A DNA stretch of 64,000 bases from CAYLMM01 sp964646035 (GTDB taxonomy: Bacteria > Krumholzibacteriota > Krumholzibacteriia > LZORAL124-64-63). Under the pieces are notes generated by a model. That model saw only the letters and a list, made by a program, of their open reading frames with translations, did not search any database and was not told the DNA's origin. How positions within the stretch are numbered: the stretch's first letter is position 1; each line of letters opens with the position of its first letter. Below, one piece after another: positions 53,607 through 62,608 of the stretch. The stretch lies in NCBI GenBank assembly GCA_964646035.1, contig CAZYDJ010000001.1:14806-78805 (forward strand), given 5' to 3'. The position numbers were made by a program, and so were the translations under genes.

Positions 53607-54559
53607 CGATTCCCGAACCGGTTTTCCAGGATGTCCTCGACGCCCATTCCCGCATCCGCAGCCTGGTGCACTGGACCCCGGTGCTCACCTGCGGCTCCCT
53701 GGATCGGATCGCCGGTTGTGAGATCCATTTCAAATGCGAGAATCTGCAGAAAGTGGGCGCCTTCAAGATCAGGGGCGCAACCAACGCCGTGCTCTCGCTG
53801 ACCGAAGCCGAAGCGGCCCGCGGAGTAGCCACGCACTCGTCGGGAAACCACGCCGCGGCTCTGGCCCAGGCCGCAGCCTGGCGCGATATCCCGGCCTATG
53901 TCGTCATGCCCGAGAATTCACCGCGGGTGAAGGTGGCGGCCGTCCGGGGATACGGCGCCGAAATCACTTTCTGCGCTGCGAATCTGCCTGCCCGCGAGGA
54001 GGGCCTGGCTAATGTCGCAGCCGTCACCGGCGCCACGGTCATCCACCCCTACAACGACCCGCGCGTCATCGCGGGACAAGGCACCGCCGCTCTCGAATTA
54101 TGCGAGGATGTTCCCGGACTGGATGCTGTCCTGGCTCCCGTCGGCGGCGGCGGGCTGGTCGGCGGAACTTCGATCGCGGTCGGCGGCGCCAGGCCGGAGG
54201 CCCGGGTCTACGCCTGCGAGCCGGCCAACGCCGACGACGCACTGCGCTCCTTCCGCGCCGGCCGGATCATCCCGGTGGGCGAGACGGACACGATCGCCGA
54301 CGGGCTGCGCACTTCCCTGGGGTCGATGACCTTCCCGCTGCTGCGGGACAACGTGACCGATGTGCTGACCGTTTCCGAGAAGGATATCATCAAGGCGATG
54401 CGCCTCGTCTGGGAGCGGATGAAGATCCTGGTCGAGCCTTCGTCGGCAGTGCCCCTGGCGGCCCTGCTGGCCAACCCGGATATTTTCGCCGGACTGCGGG
54501 TGGGTATCATTATTTCCGGAGGCAACGTGGACCTAGATCGGCTCCCCTGGACCGGCTGA
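53603..54559 (+). CDS. PLP-dependent threonine/serine dehydratase or serine racemase
   Basis: A 318-residue fold-type II PLP enzyme. The Schiff-base Lys is in VGAFKIRGATNA. The substrate loop is SSGNHAAALA, and the phosphate-binding glycine loop is PVGGGGLVGG. There is no C-terminal ACT regulatory domain, so it is the short catabolic dehydratase or serine racemase type rather than biosynthetic IlvA. It is co-transcribed with the nitroreductase and ends 27 bases inside the convergent PAS gene. Confidence 0.88.
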   Translation: MTIPEPVFQDVLDAHSRIRSLVHWTPVLTCGSLDRIAGCEIHFKCENLQKVGAFKIRGATNAVLSLTEAEAARGVATHSSGNHAAALAQAAAWRDIPAYVVMPENSPRVKVAAVRGYGAEITFCAANLPAREEGLANVAAVTGATVIHPYNDPRVIAGQGTAALELCEDVPGLDAVLAPVGGGGLVGGTSIAVGGARPEARVYACEPANADDALRSFRAGRIIPVGETDTIADGLRTSLGSMTFPLLRDNVTDVLTVSEKDIIKAMRLVWERMKILVEPSSAVPLAALLANPDIFAGLRVGIIISGGNVDLDRLPWTG

Positions 54560-56191
54560 CATCCCGACCGGGATCCTGTCCTCGGATTTTCGGTCGGCCA
54601 CGGTGAAAACGGTGGCGAACCTGCCGTTTCCAGCCGGCAGGACGGAGACCCGGAAATTGCGGCCGAGGCTCTTGACTTCGTGTTCGAACTCGGTGGCGAT
54701 GCCTTCGACTCCCACCCGCCCCAGCTTGTCGATCCAGATCTTCTCGATCCCGGGAATCGCTTCGGTCACCCTCCTGCCGACTACGTCCTCGGCCTGCAAT
54801 CCGGTCAGTTCGGAGAACGCCGGATTGACTTCCAGGAACAGCAGATCGACGGGTTCGCCGGCTTCGTTGCAAACCACTTCCTGCAGCGCATGGCCCTCCG
54901 GCGACACCGCGAACAGGGCCCGCATCAGGTCCACGCCCTGGGCCCGCTCGCTCTCCGCGCGCACCCTGTCGGTGATGTCGATGATGAACCCTTCGAGAGC
55001 CCCGACACCGTTCTCGTCGGTATCCACGCCGACTCCCTGTTCCCATACCCATCGTTCATCGCCGCAAGCCGTGTAGAGCCGGTATTCGATCTGGAAGGGT
55101 ACTCCCCGCTCGACAGCATCTCTGATGGCACTTTGGTTCTTCAGCCTGTCTTCGGGATGGACCAGTTCGGCGTAGGGCATGCCCCCGCGGCCGACCAGTT
55201 CGTTGGGGGCATAGCCGGTCAGTTTCCGGCAGCCGTCGCTGACGAAAAGCATCGTCCAGTCGTCGTTGTCCAGGCAGCGATAGGCCATTCCCGGCAGATT
55301 GGCCATCAGCAGAGCCAGGCGTCGCTCGCTCTCGCAAAGCGCCAGTTCGGCCTGCTTGCGCTCGGTGATGTCACGGGCCTGCCAGACGAATCCAACGGTT
55401 TCGTCGTGTTCGTCGCGCAGCAGGGTGACCATCATGTTCGTCGGGAACTCGATGCCGTCGCCGCGCATGTGGCCGACCTCGCCCTCCCAGGAACCTCCGG
55501 CCATGATCGCTTTGCGGATCGGCAGGATCTCTGCTGCGATCTGGGCCTCGGTGTGGAAAATGCCGATATCGCGGCCGAGGATCTGGCGTACGGTCATGTC
55601 GTGCATGCGGGCCCAGGCCGGATTGACGTATTCGATCTCGCCCTGCACGTCGGTCACCACGATTCCGTCGCGGGACTGGATGACTGCGCGTCCGAGCAGG
55701 CGCAGCCGGTCCTCGGTGAACCGGCGGGCGGTGATGTCGAAAAGCACGGCCCGCAGGCCGCAGATCCGGCCCGAGGCCACGATGGGCGCCGCGTGGCACA
55801 GGGTGGGAAAGCTCGATCCGGCCCGGGTGAGCACGTCAATTTCGAGGGTGATCTGATCGGATCCGCCCCACAAACGCCTGACAGCCAGACGCGCCCGGTC
55901 CCGGTCGGCCGGCGCGATCATCTGGTAGACATCGTTATTATCCTTCAATTCATCGCGGCTGAAACCCGTCAGCACCGATGCCTGTTCGTTGGCGTAGACC
56001 AGCCTCGAATCCAGGTCGACCTCGATGACAATGGCGGGCAGCAGCTCGGCCAGATTCCGGAAACGGGAATCCGTGGAGTTCTGACAGCCGTCACCGTACC
56101 CGCAAAAATTCTCCGGCTCGGGATGGACGCAGGCGACCGCTCCGCAGAGGCGGCTTTCATGCCGTTGGTCCCGGGAAACCGATTTCAACAT
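54533..56191 (-). CDS. Multi-PAS sensor protein without an output domain
   Basis: A 552-residue protein (start ATG 56191; an ATG at 56209 is also possible). Four PAS domains follow one another: about 35-155 (LPAIVIEVDLDSRLVYANEQA), 165-280 (GRAVIQSRDGIVVTDVQGEI), 290-410 (YRCLDNDDWTMLFVSDGCRKLTG) and 420-540 (FLEVNPAFSELTGLQAED), with PAC motifs such as WQARDITERKQAE. No histidine kinase, GGDEF, HTH or methyl-accepting domain follows, and the frame closes at 54533. The N-terminus has five cysteines in 30 residues (CGAVACVHPEPENFCGYGDGC, seen in two parts), a possible metal or redox site. It may act through a separate partner. Confidence 0.85.
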   Translation of the reverse strand: MLKSVSRDQRHESRLCGAVACVHPEPENFCGYGDGCQNSTDSRFRNLAELLPAIVIEVDLDSRLVYANEQASVLTGFSRDELKDNNDVYQMIAPADRDRARLAVRRLWGGSDQITLEIDVLTRAGSSFPTLCHAAPIVASGRICGLRAVLFDITARRFTEDRLRLLGRAVIQSRDGIVVTDVQGEIEYVNPAWARMHDMTVRQILGRDIGIFHTEAQIAAEILPIRKAIMAGGSWEGEVGHMRGDGIEFPTNMMVTLLRDEHDETVGFVWQARDITERKQAELALCESERRLALLMANLPGMAYRCLDNDDWTMLFVSDGCRKLTGYAPNELVGRGGMPYAELVHPEDRLKNQSAIRDAVERGVPFQIEYRLYTACGDERWVWEQGVGVDTDENGVGALEGFIIDITDRVRAESERAQGVDLMRALFAVSPEGHALQEVVCNEAGEPVDLLFLEVNPAFSELTGLQAEDVVGRRVTEAIPGIEKIWIDKLGRVGVEGIATEFEHEVKSLGRNFRVSVLPAGNGRFATVFTVADRKSEDRIPVGMSAGPGEPI

Positions 56192-56283
56192 TGACCCCCC
56201 ATAATGCAATTAATGCACAGATTCACTCTCGGCCTTGATCGACCGGAAGCCATACCCTCTTTAGCAGATAAGTGATGTCGGTT

Positions 56284-57351
56284 TCAGGCTTCTTCCCGCC
56301 CCCCGGGCAGGAATTCGCTGAAGGACGCTCCGTAGAGATCCCAGACCGTTACCAGCAGCGCGGCGACTATCGGACCGATCAGGAATCCGAGGACGCCGAA
56401 GAACAGGATACCGCCCACGGTACCCAGGAATATGAGCAGATCATGGAGCTTGGTATCACGGCCGACCAGGCGGGGCCGCAGCAGGTTGTCGACGCTGCCG
56501 ACGATCAATCCGCAGAACAACGCCAGCAACACGCCGCGCAGAACTTCTCCGGAGATTATGAGGATGACCGCGGCCGGGACCCAGACCAGGCCGGTGCCGA
56601 TGCCGGGAATGATCGAGAACACGGCCATGATCGCTCCCCAGAACACGGCTCCCTCGACTCCGGCCACCCAGAACGCGGCGCCGGCCATTCCGCCCTGGGC
56701 GATCCCGATCAGCAATGTGCCCTTGACGGTGGCCCGGGTCACCGAGGTGAAGCGGTCCAGCAGCCGACGCTCGTCCTTCTCGTCGAGGGGCAGGTAGAAG
56801 AGAATCCGCTTCAGCAGGAACTCGCCGTCCATCAGGAAGAAGAACATCGCGTAGACCAGGACGAAGGCCTGCATCATCAGGGCGACCGTGCCCTTGGTGG
56901 CGGAGGTGGCCGTGTTGAATACGAACGTTCCCGCCCCGGCCACGATCTCGCCGGCCTTGGTCATCAACTGATCCCGGAAGGGCTCGATCTCCTGTTGGAA
57001 GGGCAGTCGGTCCAGCAGCCCGGGCACCGAACCGGCGCTGGACAGCTGCTTCTCGATCCAGGGGATGGCCGCGTTGCTGATCTTCAGGGCCTCTGCGGCG
57101 ACGACTCCCAGCAATGCGAGCATGGGCAGGATCACGACCGCGCCGAGCAGGATCACCGTCAGCAGCGAGGAAACCGCCCGCCGGCCGCGGCAGCGCCCCA
57201 GGATCCGTCTGTAGAAGGGGTGGCATAATCCGGCCAGGACCGCGGCCAACAGCAGCGACATCAGGAAGCCGCGGATCATCGCGACGAAGACCGCGCTGAC
57301 GGCGACGACCAGGATCAGCAGGAAGGCGCGTTGGAAACGAAGTGCGTCCAT
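56284..57351 (-). CDS. AI-2E family transporter (TqsA/YdiK-like permease)
   Basis: A 355-residue membrane protein with eight predicted helices in the family order: an N-terminal pair (LLILVVAVSAVFVAMI, SLLLAAVLAGLCHPFYRRI), a central amphipathic segment, and the conserved C-terminal part (GIAQGGMAGAAFWVAGVEGAVFWG, IPGIGTGLVWVPAAVI, LIVGSVDNLLRPRLVG). Members export small molecules or act in sodium/proton exchange; autoinducer-2 transport is established only for few. It stands alone. Confidence 0.88.
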   Translation of the reverse strand: MDALRFQRAFLLILVVAVSAVFVAMIRGFLMSLLLAAVLAGLCHPFYRRILGRCRGRRAVSSLLTVILLGAVVILPMLALLGVVAAEALKISNAAIPWIEKQLSSAGSVPGLLDRLPFQQEIEPFRDQLMTKAGEIVAGAGTFVFNTATSATKGTVALMMQAFVLVYAMFFFLMDGEFLLKRILFYLPLDEKDERRLLDRFTSVTRATVKGTLLIGIAQGGMAGAAFWVAGVEGAVFWGAIMAVFSIIPGIGTGLVWVPAAVILIISGEVLRGVLLALFCGLIVGSVDNLLRPRLVGRDTKLHDLLIFLGTVGGILFFGVLGFLIGPIVAALLVTVWDLYGASFSEFLPGGREEA

Positions 57352-57412
57352 GCCGGCACATTAGCAGATGAAGAGGCGCCGGACAATCGTCCACGGCCGG
57401 CGATGCATTCAT

Positions 57413-57441
57413 TTGTGTTCGTCGCGCCGCGGACCTAGAAT
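57413..57441 (+). promoter_or_regulatory. Promoter of the RlmB-like gene
   Basis: TTGTGT at 57413-57418, a 17-base spacer and TAGAAT at 57436-57441, about 43 bases before the ATG at 57484. Confidence 0.45.
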
Positions 57442-57483
57442 GGGAAGTCGTCCCGGGACCGCACGTCAACGCGAGGACAGCGA

Positions 57484-58209
57484 ATGCTCTACGGAATCAC
57501 ACCGGTCCACGAGGCCCTGCGGGCAGGCAGGCGCAAGCTCGAACGCCTGCACGTCAAGGAAGGGCGCCCATCGCCGCGCCTGAAGGCCGTGATCGACCTG
57601 GCCCGGGAGATGGAGCTGCCGATCGAGACCCGCACAGTCCACGAGATCGGTCTGATGGCCCAGTCCAAACAACATCAGGGCGCGCTGCTCGAGTGTGGCG
57701 AACTGCCCCTGCTCGGGCTGGATGAGTTCCTGGGCGGGATCGGCGGCAAGCCCGCGCTGTTGCTGGCCCTCGATCAGGTCGAGGACCCCCAGAACCTGGG
57801 CGGACTGATCCGGACGGCTGCTTTTCTGGGCGCCGACGCAGTGATGATCCTGCGCAGTCGATCCGCTCCCCTGAGCGCCGCGGCCAGCAAGGCGTCCGCC
57901 GGCTGCATGGAGTTCTTCCCGGTCATCAGGATTCCCAACCTCTCCGAAGCGCTCCAGAACCTGCGACGGGATTTCTGGACCGTCATCGGCTCCTCCCTCG
58001 GCGCAGACAGCGTCGATTATCGCGAGATCCCGCCGCCGGACCGGGCGGTGCTGGTAGTGGGCGCCGAAGGAGCAGGCATCCGCACCCTCACCCGCAAGCG
58101 CTGCGATCACGTGGTGCGCATCCCCGGCCGGGCCGAAGTCGAATCCCTGAACGTCACGGTCTCGGCCGGCGTGATGCTCGCCCACCTGCTCGCTCGCCAG
58201 GCCGATTGA
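57484..58209 (+). CDS. rlmB: 23S rRNA 2'-O-ribose methyltransferase, RlmB/SpoU family
   Basis: A 241-residue protein of SpoU type. An N-terminal substrate-binding domain (YGITPVHEALRAGRRKLERLHV) precedes a trefoil-knot methyltransferase with motif 1 LDQVEDPQNLGGLIRTA, motif 2 VVGAEGAGIRTLTRK and motif 3 LNVTVSAGVMLAHLL. The length and N-domain match RlmB, which methylates G2251 in 23S rRNA, though TrmH-like relatives cannot be excluded by eye. Confidence 0.9.
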   Translation: MLYGITPVHEALRAGRRKLERLHVKEGRPSPRLKAVIDLAREMELPIETRTVHEIGLMAQSKQHQGALLECGELPLLGLDEFLGGIGGKPALLLALDQVEDPQNLGGLIRTAAFLGADAVMILRSRSAPLSAAASKASAGCMEFFPVIRIPNLSEALQNLRRDFWTVIGSSLGADSVDYREIPPPDRAVLVVGAEGAGIRTLTRKRCDHVVRIPGRAEVESLNVTVSAGVMLAHLLARQAD

Positions 58210-58306
58210 GGAATCCTTCACTCCGGTCTTTCTCTGCCGCTGCCCATCTGATAATCTGACTCGGGAATTCCGCCTCTCGACATCAGCCCGGGCAAAGGTG
58301 CCACGG

Positions 58307-59698
58307 ATGGATTTTCCGATATTCCACCTGGATTTCCTCGGTAATCGGCTGCTCATCGCCGTCATCGCCATCTTCCACGTCTACTTGTCGCACGCGCTGG
58401 CGGTGGGCTCGCTGCCCCTGATCACGATCATGGAGTGGAAAGGCCGTCGCGACGGCGAAGAGGAATGGGATCGCCTGGCCTACCGCATCCTCTTCACCTG
58501 CTTCGTGCTGACGACCAGCGTCGGCGCCCTGTCCGGGGTGGGCATCTGGTTCTCGACATCGCTGGTCAACCCCGCCGCGATCGGCAGCCTGATCCGCATC
58601 TTCTTCTGGGTTTGGTTCTTCGAGTGGTTCCTCTTCTTCGCCGAAGTAGCGCTGATCATGGCCTACTTCCTGACCTGGAAGCGCTGGACCGGCGCAAAGA
58701 AGGGACGCCACATAGCATTGGGCGTCGTTTTGAGCGTCTTCTCCTGGCTGACCTTGGCCGTGATCACGGCGATTCTCGGGTTCATGATGGATCCCGGCAA
58801 CTGGCTCGAACAACGTTTCCTCTGGACCGGCATCCTCAACCCGGTCTACCTGCCGCAACTCCTGTTCCGCACCAGCATGGCGATGGTCGCGGCGGGATTC
58901 TTCTCGTTGCTGCTGATATATTTCTTCACCCGGAAGAACCGTGATTTCAGGTCTGTAGCCATCAAGAGGATTTCGATCTGGTGCCTGGCCTGGCTGCCGG
59001 CCGGGGTCGTCGGCGCTCTCTGGTACCGCTCCGTGGTGCCGGGATGGATGGCCGATCACTTCCCGATCGCCCTCACCTCGCAGAACTTCGTGCAGTGGGA
59101 ACATACCCTGCTGATCATCCTGGCCGCGATGACCGCAACGGCTTTCGCGGTCGCGCTCTGGGGAACCCTGGCTCCGCGGTGGCTGCCACGGGCCGCGTTG
59201 CTGGTCCCGTTCGTGCTGGCGGTGGTGTTGATGGGCTACTTCGAGAGGACCCGCGAGTTCATCCGCAAACCCTACGTGATCACCGACTACATGTACGCCA
59301 ACGGCATCAGGACCGACGCCTATCCGCTGCTGCAATCCGAGGGCCTCCTCCGCCACGCCACGTTCTCACCGCTGCGCAAGGTCGACGGCGAGAACCGGAT
59401 GCAGGCCGGCCGCGAGGTGTTCCGGATCGCCTGCACCCGCTGCCACACGACCGACGGCATGAACGGCATCGTGGAAAAGCTGCGCAATCTCTACGGCGAA
59501 CGCCCCTGGGAGCGCGACGTCGTCAAGTCGTTCATCCAGTCGATGCACAACCCCCGGCCCTTCATGCCGCCTTTCCCGGGAAACGACAGCGAAGCCGGCG
59601 CGCTGGCCGACTGGGTGGTTTCCCTGCAGGAATATCCCGAGAGCCTGCCCGGCGCCCAGACCGTAGGCGTGCCTGAGCCGGCCCCGTATAACGACTGA
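58307..59698 (+). CDS. Cytochrome bd-like oxidase large subunit with C-terminal c-type heme
   Basis: The start is ATG 58307 (MDFPIFHLDF), eight bases after AAAGG. The product has 463 residues with about nine transmembrane helices like CydA: His24 in AIFHVYLSHALAVG matches the b595 ligand of CydA, and the pair of Glu in FFEWFLFFAEVAL matches the conserved acidic pair. The b558 His is not at its usual place (LLFRTSMAMV has Arg). A c-type cytochrome domain is appended, with CTRCH at 376-380 and a probable Met ligand in RPFMPPFPG. It is co-transcribed with a second CydA-like gene. Electrons probably come from a c-type cytochrome rather than quinol. Confidence 0.85.
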   Translation: MDFPIFHLDFLGNRLLIAVIAIFHVYLSHALAVGSLPLITIMEWKGRRDGEEEWDRLAYRILFTCFVLTTSVGALSGVGIWFSTSLVNPAAIGSLIRIFFWVWFFEWFLFFAEVALIMAYFLTWKRWTGAKKGRHIALGVVLSVFSWLTLAVITAILGFMMDPGNWLEQRFLWTGILNPVYLPQLLFRTSMAMVAAGFFSLLLIYFFTRKNRDFRSVAIKRISIWCLAWLPAGVVGALWYRSVVPGWMADHFPIALTSQNFVQWEHTLLIILAAMTATAFAVALWGTLAPRWLPRAALLVPFVLAVVLMGYFERTREFIRKPYVITDYMYANGIRTDAYPLLQSEGLLRHATFSPLRKVDGENRMQAGREVFRIACTRCHTTDGMNGIVEKLRNLYGERPWERDVVKSFIQSMHNPRPFMPPFPGNDSEAGALADWVVSLQEYPESLPGAQTVGVPEPAPYND

Positions 59699-59716
59699 CC
59701 GGAGGAGTCGCCGAAA

Positions 59717-61048
59717 GTGACGAACATGCCCGTTCCCCACGATCTGCCCCTGCCGCTGCCCGGCACTCCTGCGGAATTCCAATTCGCCATCGTGGTGCTG
59801 TTCCTGCTGCACATCGTTTTCGTGAATCTGATGCTGGGCACTACGTTGATGGCTCTTTTCTACGAAGTGCGGGGCTGGAAGAATCCCGACTACGACCGTC
59901 TGGCCCGGGAACTGGCCGGCATGGTCACCGTCCACAAGAGCCTGGCCGTGGTGCTGGGGGTAGGGCCGCTGCTGGTGGCCAACGTCTACTACACCGTCTA
60001 CATGTACAGCGCCAACGCATTGACCGGCACGGCCTGGATGATGGTGGTCCCGCTGGTGGCTGCGGCATTCCTGCTGACCTATGTCTACAAATACAGTTGG
60101 GACAAGTTGATCGAGCGCCGCGGTCTGCACCTGGCGATCGGAGCGGCCGGAGCCGCCATCTTCCTGACCGTCCCCTTGATCTTCCTGTCCAACATCAACC
60201 TGATGCTGTTTCCGGACAAGTGGCTGGATGTGCGGGGATTCTTCTCGGCGATGCTGATGGCCAACGTGCTGCCGCGCTATCTCCACTTCCTGCTGGCTTC
60301 GCTGGCGGTGACGGCCCTGCTGCTGGCGGGTTGGTTCGGCCGGGCCTCCTACCCGGCGGCCGAGCGGTTCAGCTTCCTGACCAACGACGAACTACGCCGT
60401 CATTTCCTGGCCATCGCCTTCGGCGCCTCGGCTCTGCAGTTCATCGCCGGGCCGCTGGTCTACTTCACCCTGCCGGAACAGGGCGTCAACTGGCGGTTGG
60501 TGCTGCTGATCCTGGTCGGGGCCTCGGTCGGGCTCTTCGCCGTCTGGCGGCTCTGGCTGGAGATGCTGCAACACCGCGACTCTCCCGGCCGGGGCTATTG
60601 GCTGGTGGTAGCCGCGCTCACCTTGACCGTGGTCTTCATGGGATCGATCCGCCACTACTACCGGGAACTGTCCCTGGGACCGCACCGGGCCCTGGTCAAG
60701 ACCCGTACGTCCGGATTCGAGGCCATGGCCCTCGGCGCCCGCATGCGGGCCGAAGCCGGCATCCTGACCATGGGCGAATCCGAAACCGCCTTCACATCGC
60801 CGGGGCAGAAGATCTTCCAGGTGCAATGCAACGCCTGCCACGCGGTGGGCGCGATCAGGGTCGGACCGCCGCTCGAGGAGATCGCGGCCGCCTATGTCGG
60901 AGATCCCGCCGGCCTGATCGCCTGGGTGAAGGCCCCGGGCCGCAAACGCACCGATTTTCCCCAGATGCCGCCCATCCGCCTGAGCGACCGGGACTACCAG
61001 GCGGTGGCCGGTTACGTGATCGACAAGGGTTGGGCCGAAGAGCCCTGA
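59717..61048 (+). CDS. Cytochrome bd-like second subunit with C-terminal c-type heme
   Basis: A 443-residue protein from GTG 59717, which has GGAGGAG nine bases upstream; ATG 59726 is less well spaced. It is a CydA-like rather than CydB-like protein: His32 in LFLLHIVFVNLMLG and a second His in LPRYLHFLLASLAV. About nine helices are followed by a cytochrome c domain with CNACH at 371-375 and a Met ligand candidate in FPQMPPI. Pairing two CydA-like subunits recalls the CydAA' arrangement described for non-quinol members of the bd superfamily. The pair would form a membrane oxidase; its electron acceptor has not been shown. Confidence 0.82.
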   Translation: MTNMPVPHDLPLPLPGTPAEFQFAIVVLFLLHIVFVNLMLGTTLMALFYEVRGWKNPDYDRLARELAGMVTVHKSLAVVLGVGPLLVANVYYTVYMYSANALTGTAWMMVVPLVAAAFLLTYVYKYSWDKLIERRGLHLAIGAAGAAIFLTVPLIFLSNINLMLFPDKWLDVRGFFSAMLMANVLPRYLHFLLASLAVTALLLAGWFGRASYPAAERFSFLTNDELRRHFLAIAFGASALQFIAGPLVYFTLPEQGVNWRLVLLILVGASVGLFAVWRLWLEMLQHRDSPGRGYWLVVAALTLTVVFMGSIRHYYRELSLGPHRALVKTRTSGFEAMALGARMRAEAGILTMGESETAFTSPGQKIFQVQCNACHAVGAIRVGPPLEEIAAAYVGDPAGLIAWVKAPGRKRTDFPQMPPIRLSDRDYQAVAGYVIDKGWAEEP

Positions 61049-61072
61049 TCGGCCGCCCCGCCATCAGAAAAC

Positions 61073-61099
61073 GACCGCCGCCCGTGAAGGGCGGCGGTC
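61073..61099. terminator. Terminator after the bd-like oxidase genes
   Basis: GACCGCCGCCC (61073-61083) and GGGCGGCGGTC (61089-61099) form an 11-pair stem with loop GTGAA, followed by TTCTTAT. It lies 24 bases past the stop and before the facing secreted-protein gene. Confidence 0.8.
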
Positions 61100-61131
61100 T
61101 TCTTATCCCACTACTCGAAGTTCGTCAAGGA

Positions 61132-61747
61132 TCAGCGATACAGTCCCTTGACGGCTCCCCAACTGCTCTGATCGGAATCGGCGGCGTCCTCGACGATCAA
61201 CGTGCGCGGGGCGGTCTTTTCGACCTGCATCACGGGTTCGTCATCCGGGCAGCCGATCTCGTTGTAGGCGCAGAGCTCATCCTTGTACATCAATACAGCG
61301 TCCTTCAGGTCGCCCTTGGGCTTGCTGTACAGAGGCGCGTCCCCGGCCAGCAGCTCGTCGGCGCCGTCGATCGCGTCGTTGATCGAATCGTTCGCGCCGT
61401 TGAGCACGTTCAGCTTCGCGGCGATCAGGTGCTGGGCCAGGATGATCGTGGCGTCGCCCCTGGTCGGCNNNNNNNNNNNNNNNNNNNNNNNNNNNNNNNN
61501 NNNNNNNNNNNNNNNNNNNNNNNNNNNNNNNNNNNNNNNNNNNNNNNNNNNNNNNNNNNNNNNNNNNNTGGACCAGATAGGTGACCTCGACACTCTCGAG
61601 AGTGTTACGCACGACGATGCCGCCCTCGGCGTACCATCCCTCGCAGTCCGCGGCCGAAGTGAAGATTTCCCAATGGGTGGCCATGGCCGGAGCCGCCGCG
61701 CATAGCGCCAACGTCAAGACGATTGCGGTAAGGAGCCTGTTCTTCAT
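61132..61747 (-). CDS. Secreted protein with C-terminal W-G-x-[IV]-K-x-[LM]-Y tag, interrupted by an assembly gap
   Basis: The ATG at 61747 has GAGGGG eight bases upstream and opens a signal peptide (MKNRLLTAIVLTLALC, ending AMATH). The coding sequence runs into 100 N at 61469-61568. It resumes beyond them in a frame that would need a gap length one base shorter or two longer, and ends at 61132, so I read one gene with a placeholder gap. Visible parts include CEGWYAEGGIVV before the gap and a helical stretch then CAYNEIGCPDDEP after it. The end QSSWGAVKGLYR matches the ending of the protein at 35859-36413. Function unknown. Confidence 0.75.
61469..61568. other. Assembly gap of 100 N
   Basis: A run of exactly 100 undetermined bases, a customary scaffold placeholder, inside the secreted-protein gene. 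The true length is unknown. Confidence 0.98.
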
Positions 61748-61817
61748 TTTTTCATCCCCTCTTTCGCTCCCCCCAGAGCATTCTGTGATGGGCGTGAGCC
61801 TACCTGGATTTTGACAT

Positions 61818-61826
61818 ATTATATCA
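61818..61826 (-). promoter_or_regulatory. Extended -10 promoter of the gapped secreted-protein gene
   Basis: On the minus strand TGATATAAT gives an extended -10 box (TG-n-TATAAT), about 70 bases before the ATG at 61747, in an AT-rich stretch. No good -35 is seen, as expected for this promoter type. Confidence 0.55.
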
Positions 61827-61848
61827 CAGATCTAGAGTAAATAAAAAT

Positions 61849-61877
61849 GCCCCCTAAAGCACTCTGCGTTAGGGGGC
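61849..61877 (-). terminator. Terminator of the small unknown gene
   Basis: On the minus strand GCCCCCTAA and TTAGGGGGC form a nine-pair stem followed by ATTTTTATTT, 15 bases past the stop at 61892. Confidence 0.85.
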
Positions 61878-61891
61878 GATCGGGCGTTCGG

Positions 61892-62257
61892 CTAGAGAAC
61901 GAAAGACAGGTCCAGTTGACCCTCGATGCGGCCGGATAGAATCTCCAGAATCCATCTGTTCAACTCCTCGCGATTGGCGAGGTAGAAATCCATCTCCTCG
62001 ACTGTCAAATGACCGACTACGACGCCGATGAGGCGATCACGGAGGGACTCCTGGTTCATGGTTTCGGTAATCCCCACACCGGGTTCACCGCTGGCGCGAT
62101 GGGCCCGGATCAGGGAGAAGATGATATCCTCCTGCAGCCTGAGGATCGGGATCAGGCAATCGGCCTGAAAGCCTTCCACAGAGTGGATATCCACCGTTTC
62201 GACATTTGTCACGGGGCGGATTGCGGTCAGTGCGTCGTCGCGAAGTGATCTGGACAT
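61892..62257 (-). CDS. Small protein of unknown function
   Basis: A 121-residue protein from ATG 62257, with AGGGGAG four bases upstream and a strong terminator downstream. There is no signal peptide or membrane segment. The sequence is helical with a possible helix pair (LRLQEDIIFSLIRAHRASG, then LTVEEMDFYLANREELNRWILEIL). I do not recognise the family. It has the gapped secreted-protein gene downstream, with its own promoter, and an M28 peptidase gene upstream in the opposite direction. Confidence 0.65.
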   Translation of the reverse strand: MSRSLRDDALTAIRPVTNVETVDIHSVEGFQADCLIPILRLQEDIIFSLIRAHRASGEPGVGITETMNQESLRDRLIGVVVGHLTVEEMDFYLANREELNRWILEILSGRIEGQLDLSFVL

Positions 62258-62608
62258 GGCTCTCCCCTTTTTGAAAGAAATCTTTCATTGGGCGTATAGG
62301 GGCTTGCCTAATATAGATCAATACACCCCCTTTTCCGCAATACCCCGTGATGAATTCAAACCTAAACAAACGCCACGCAAGTGGATACGGGCCTCCCGCC
62401 GACGGCGGCCAACCCCATTCTTCAGGATGCCGGCTTTCCCGCGAGGCGGACGAGCTTGATCGATCCGCGGCCGCCCCCGGCGGCGGCCGCGTGCAGCGAT
62501 GTCTCTTGAATTCATTTGTTGGGCTGCGCAAAGGGGCTGGACTATCATTGAGCGATCCTGCGGTCCCCGCCGCTGCGCCGGTCATCCTTTTCACTGCGGA
62601 GAACCAAG
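62258..62608. other. Divergent intergenic region
   Basis: This 351-base stretch lies between the leftward small unknown gene and the rightward M28 peptidase gene. A short inverted repeat TGAAAG/CTTTCA lies at 62273-62288 next to the ribosome site of the leftward gene. Short frames here lack ribosome sites and family features. I see no further gene. Confidence 0.45.

Noticed and set aside
61277..61747. Separate 156-residue protein crossing the N-run
   Set aside because: The part after the gap is in the wrong frame (Arg/Gln-rich nonsense); the other frame gives the sensible C-terminus.
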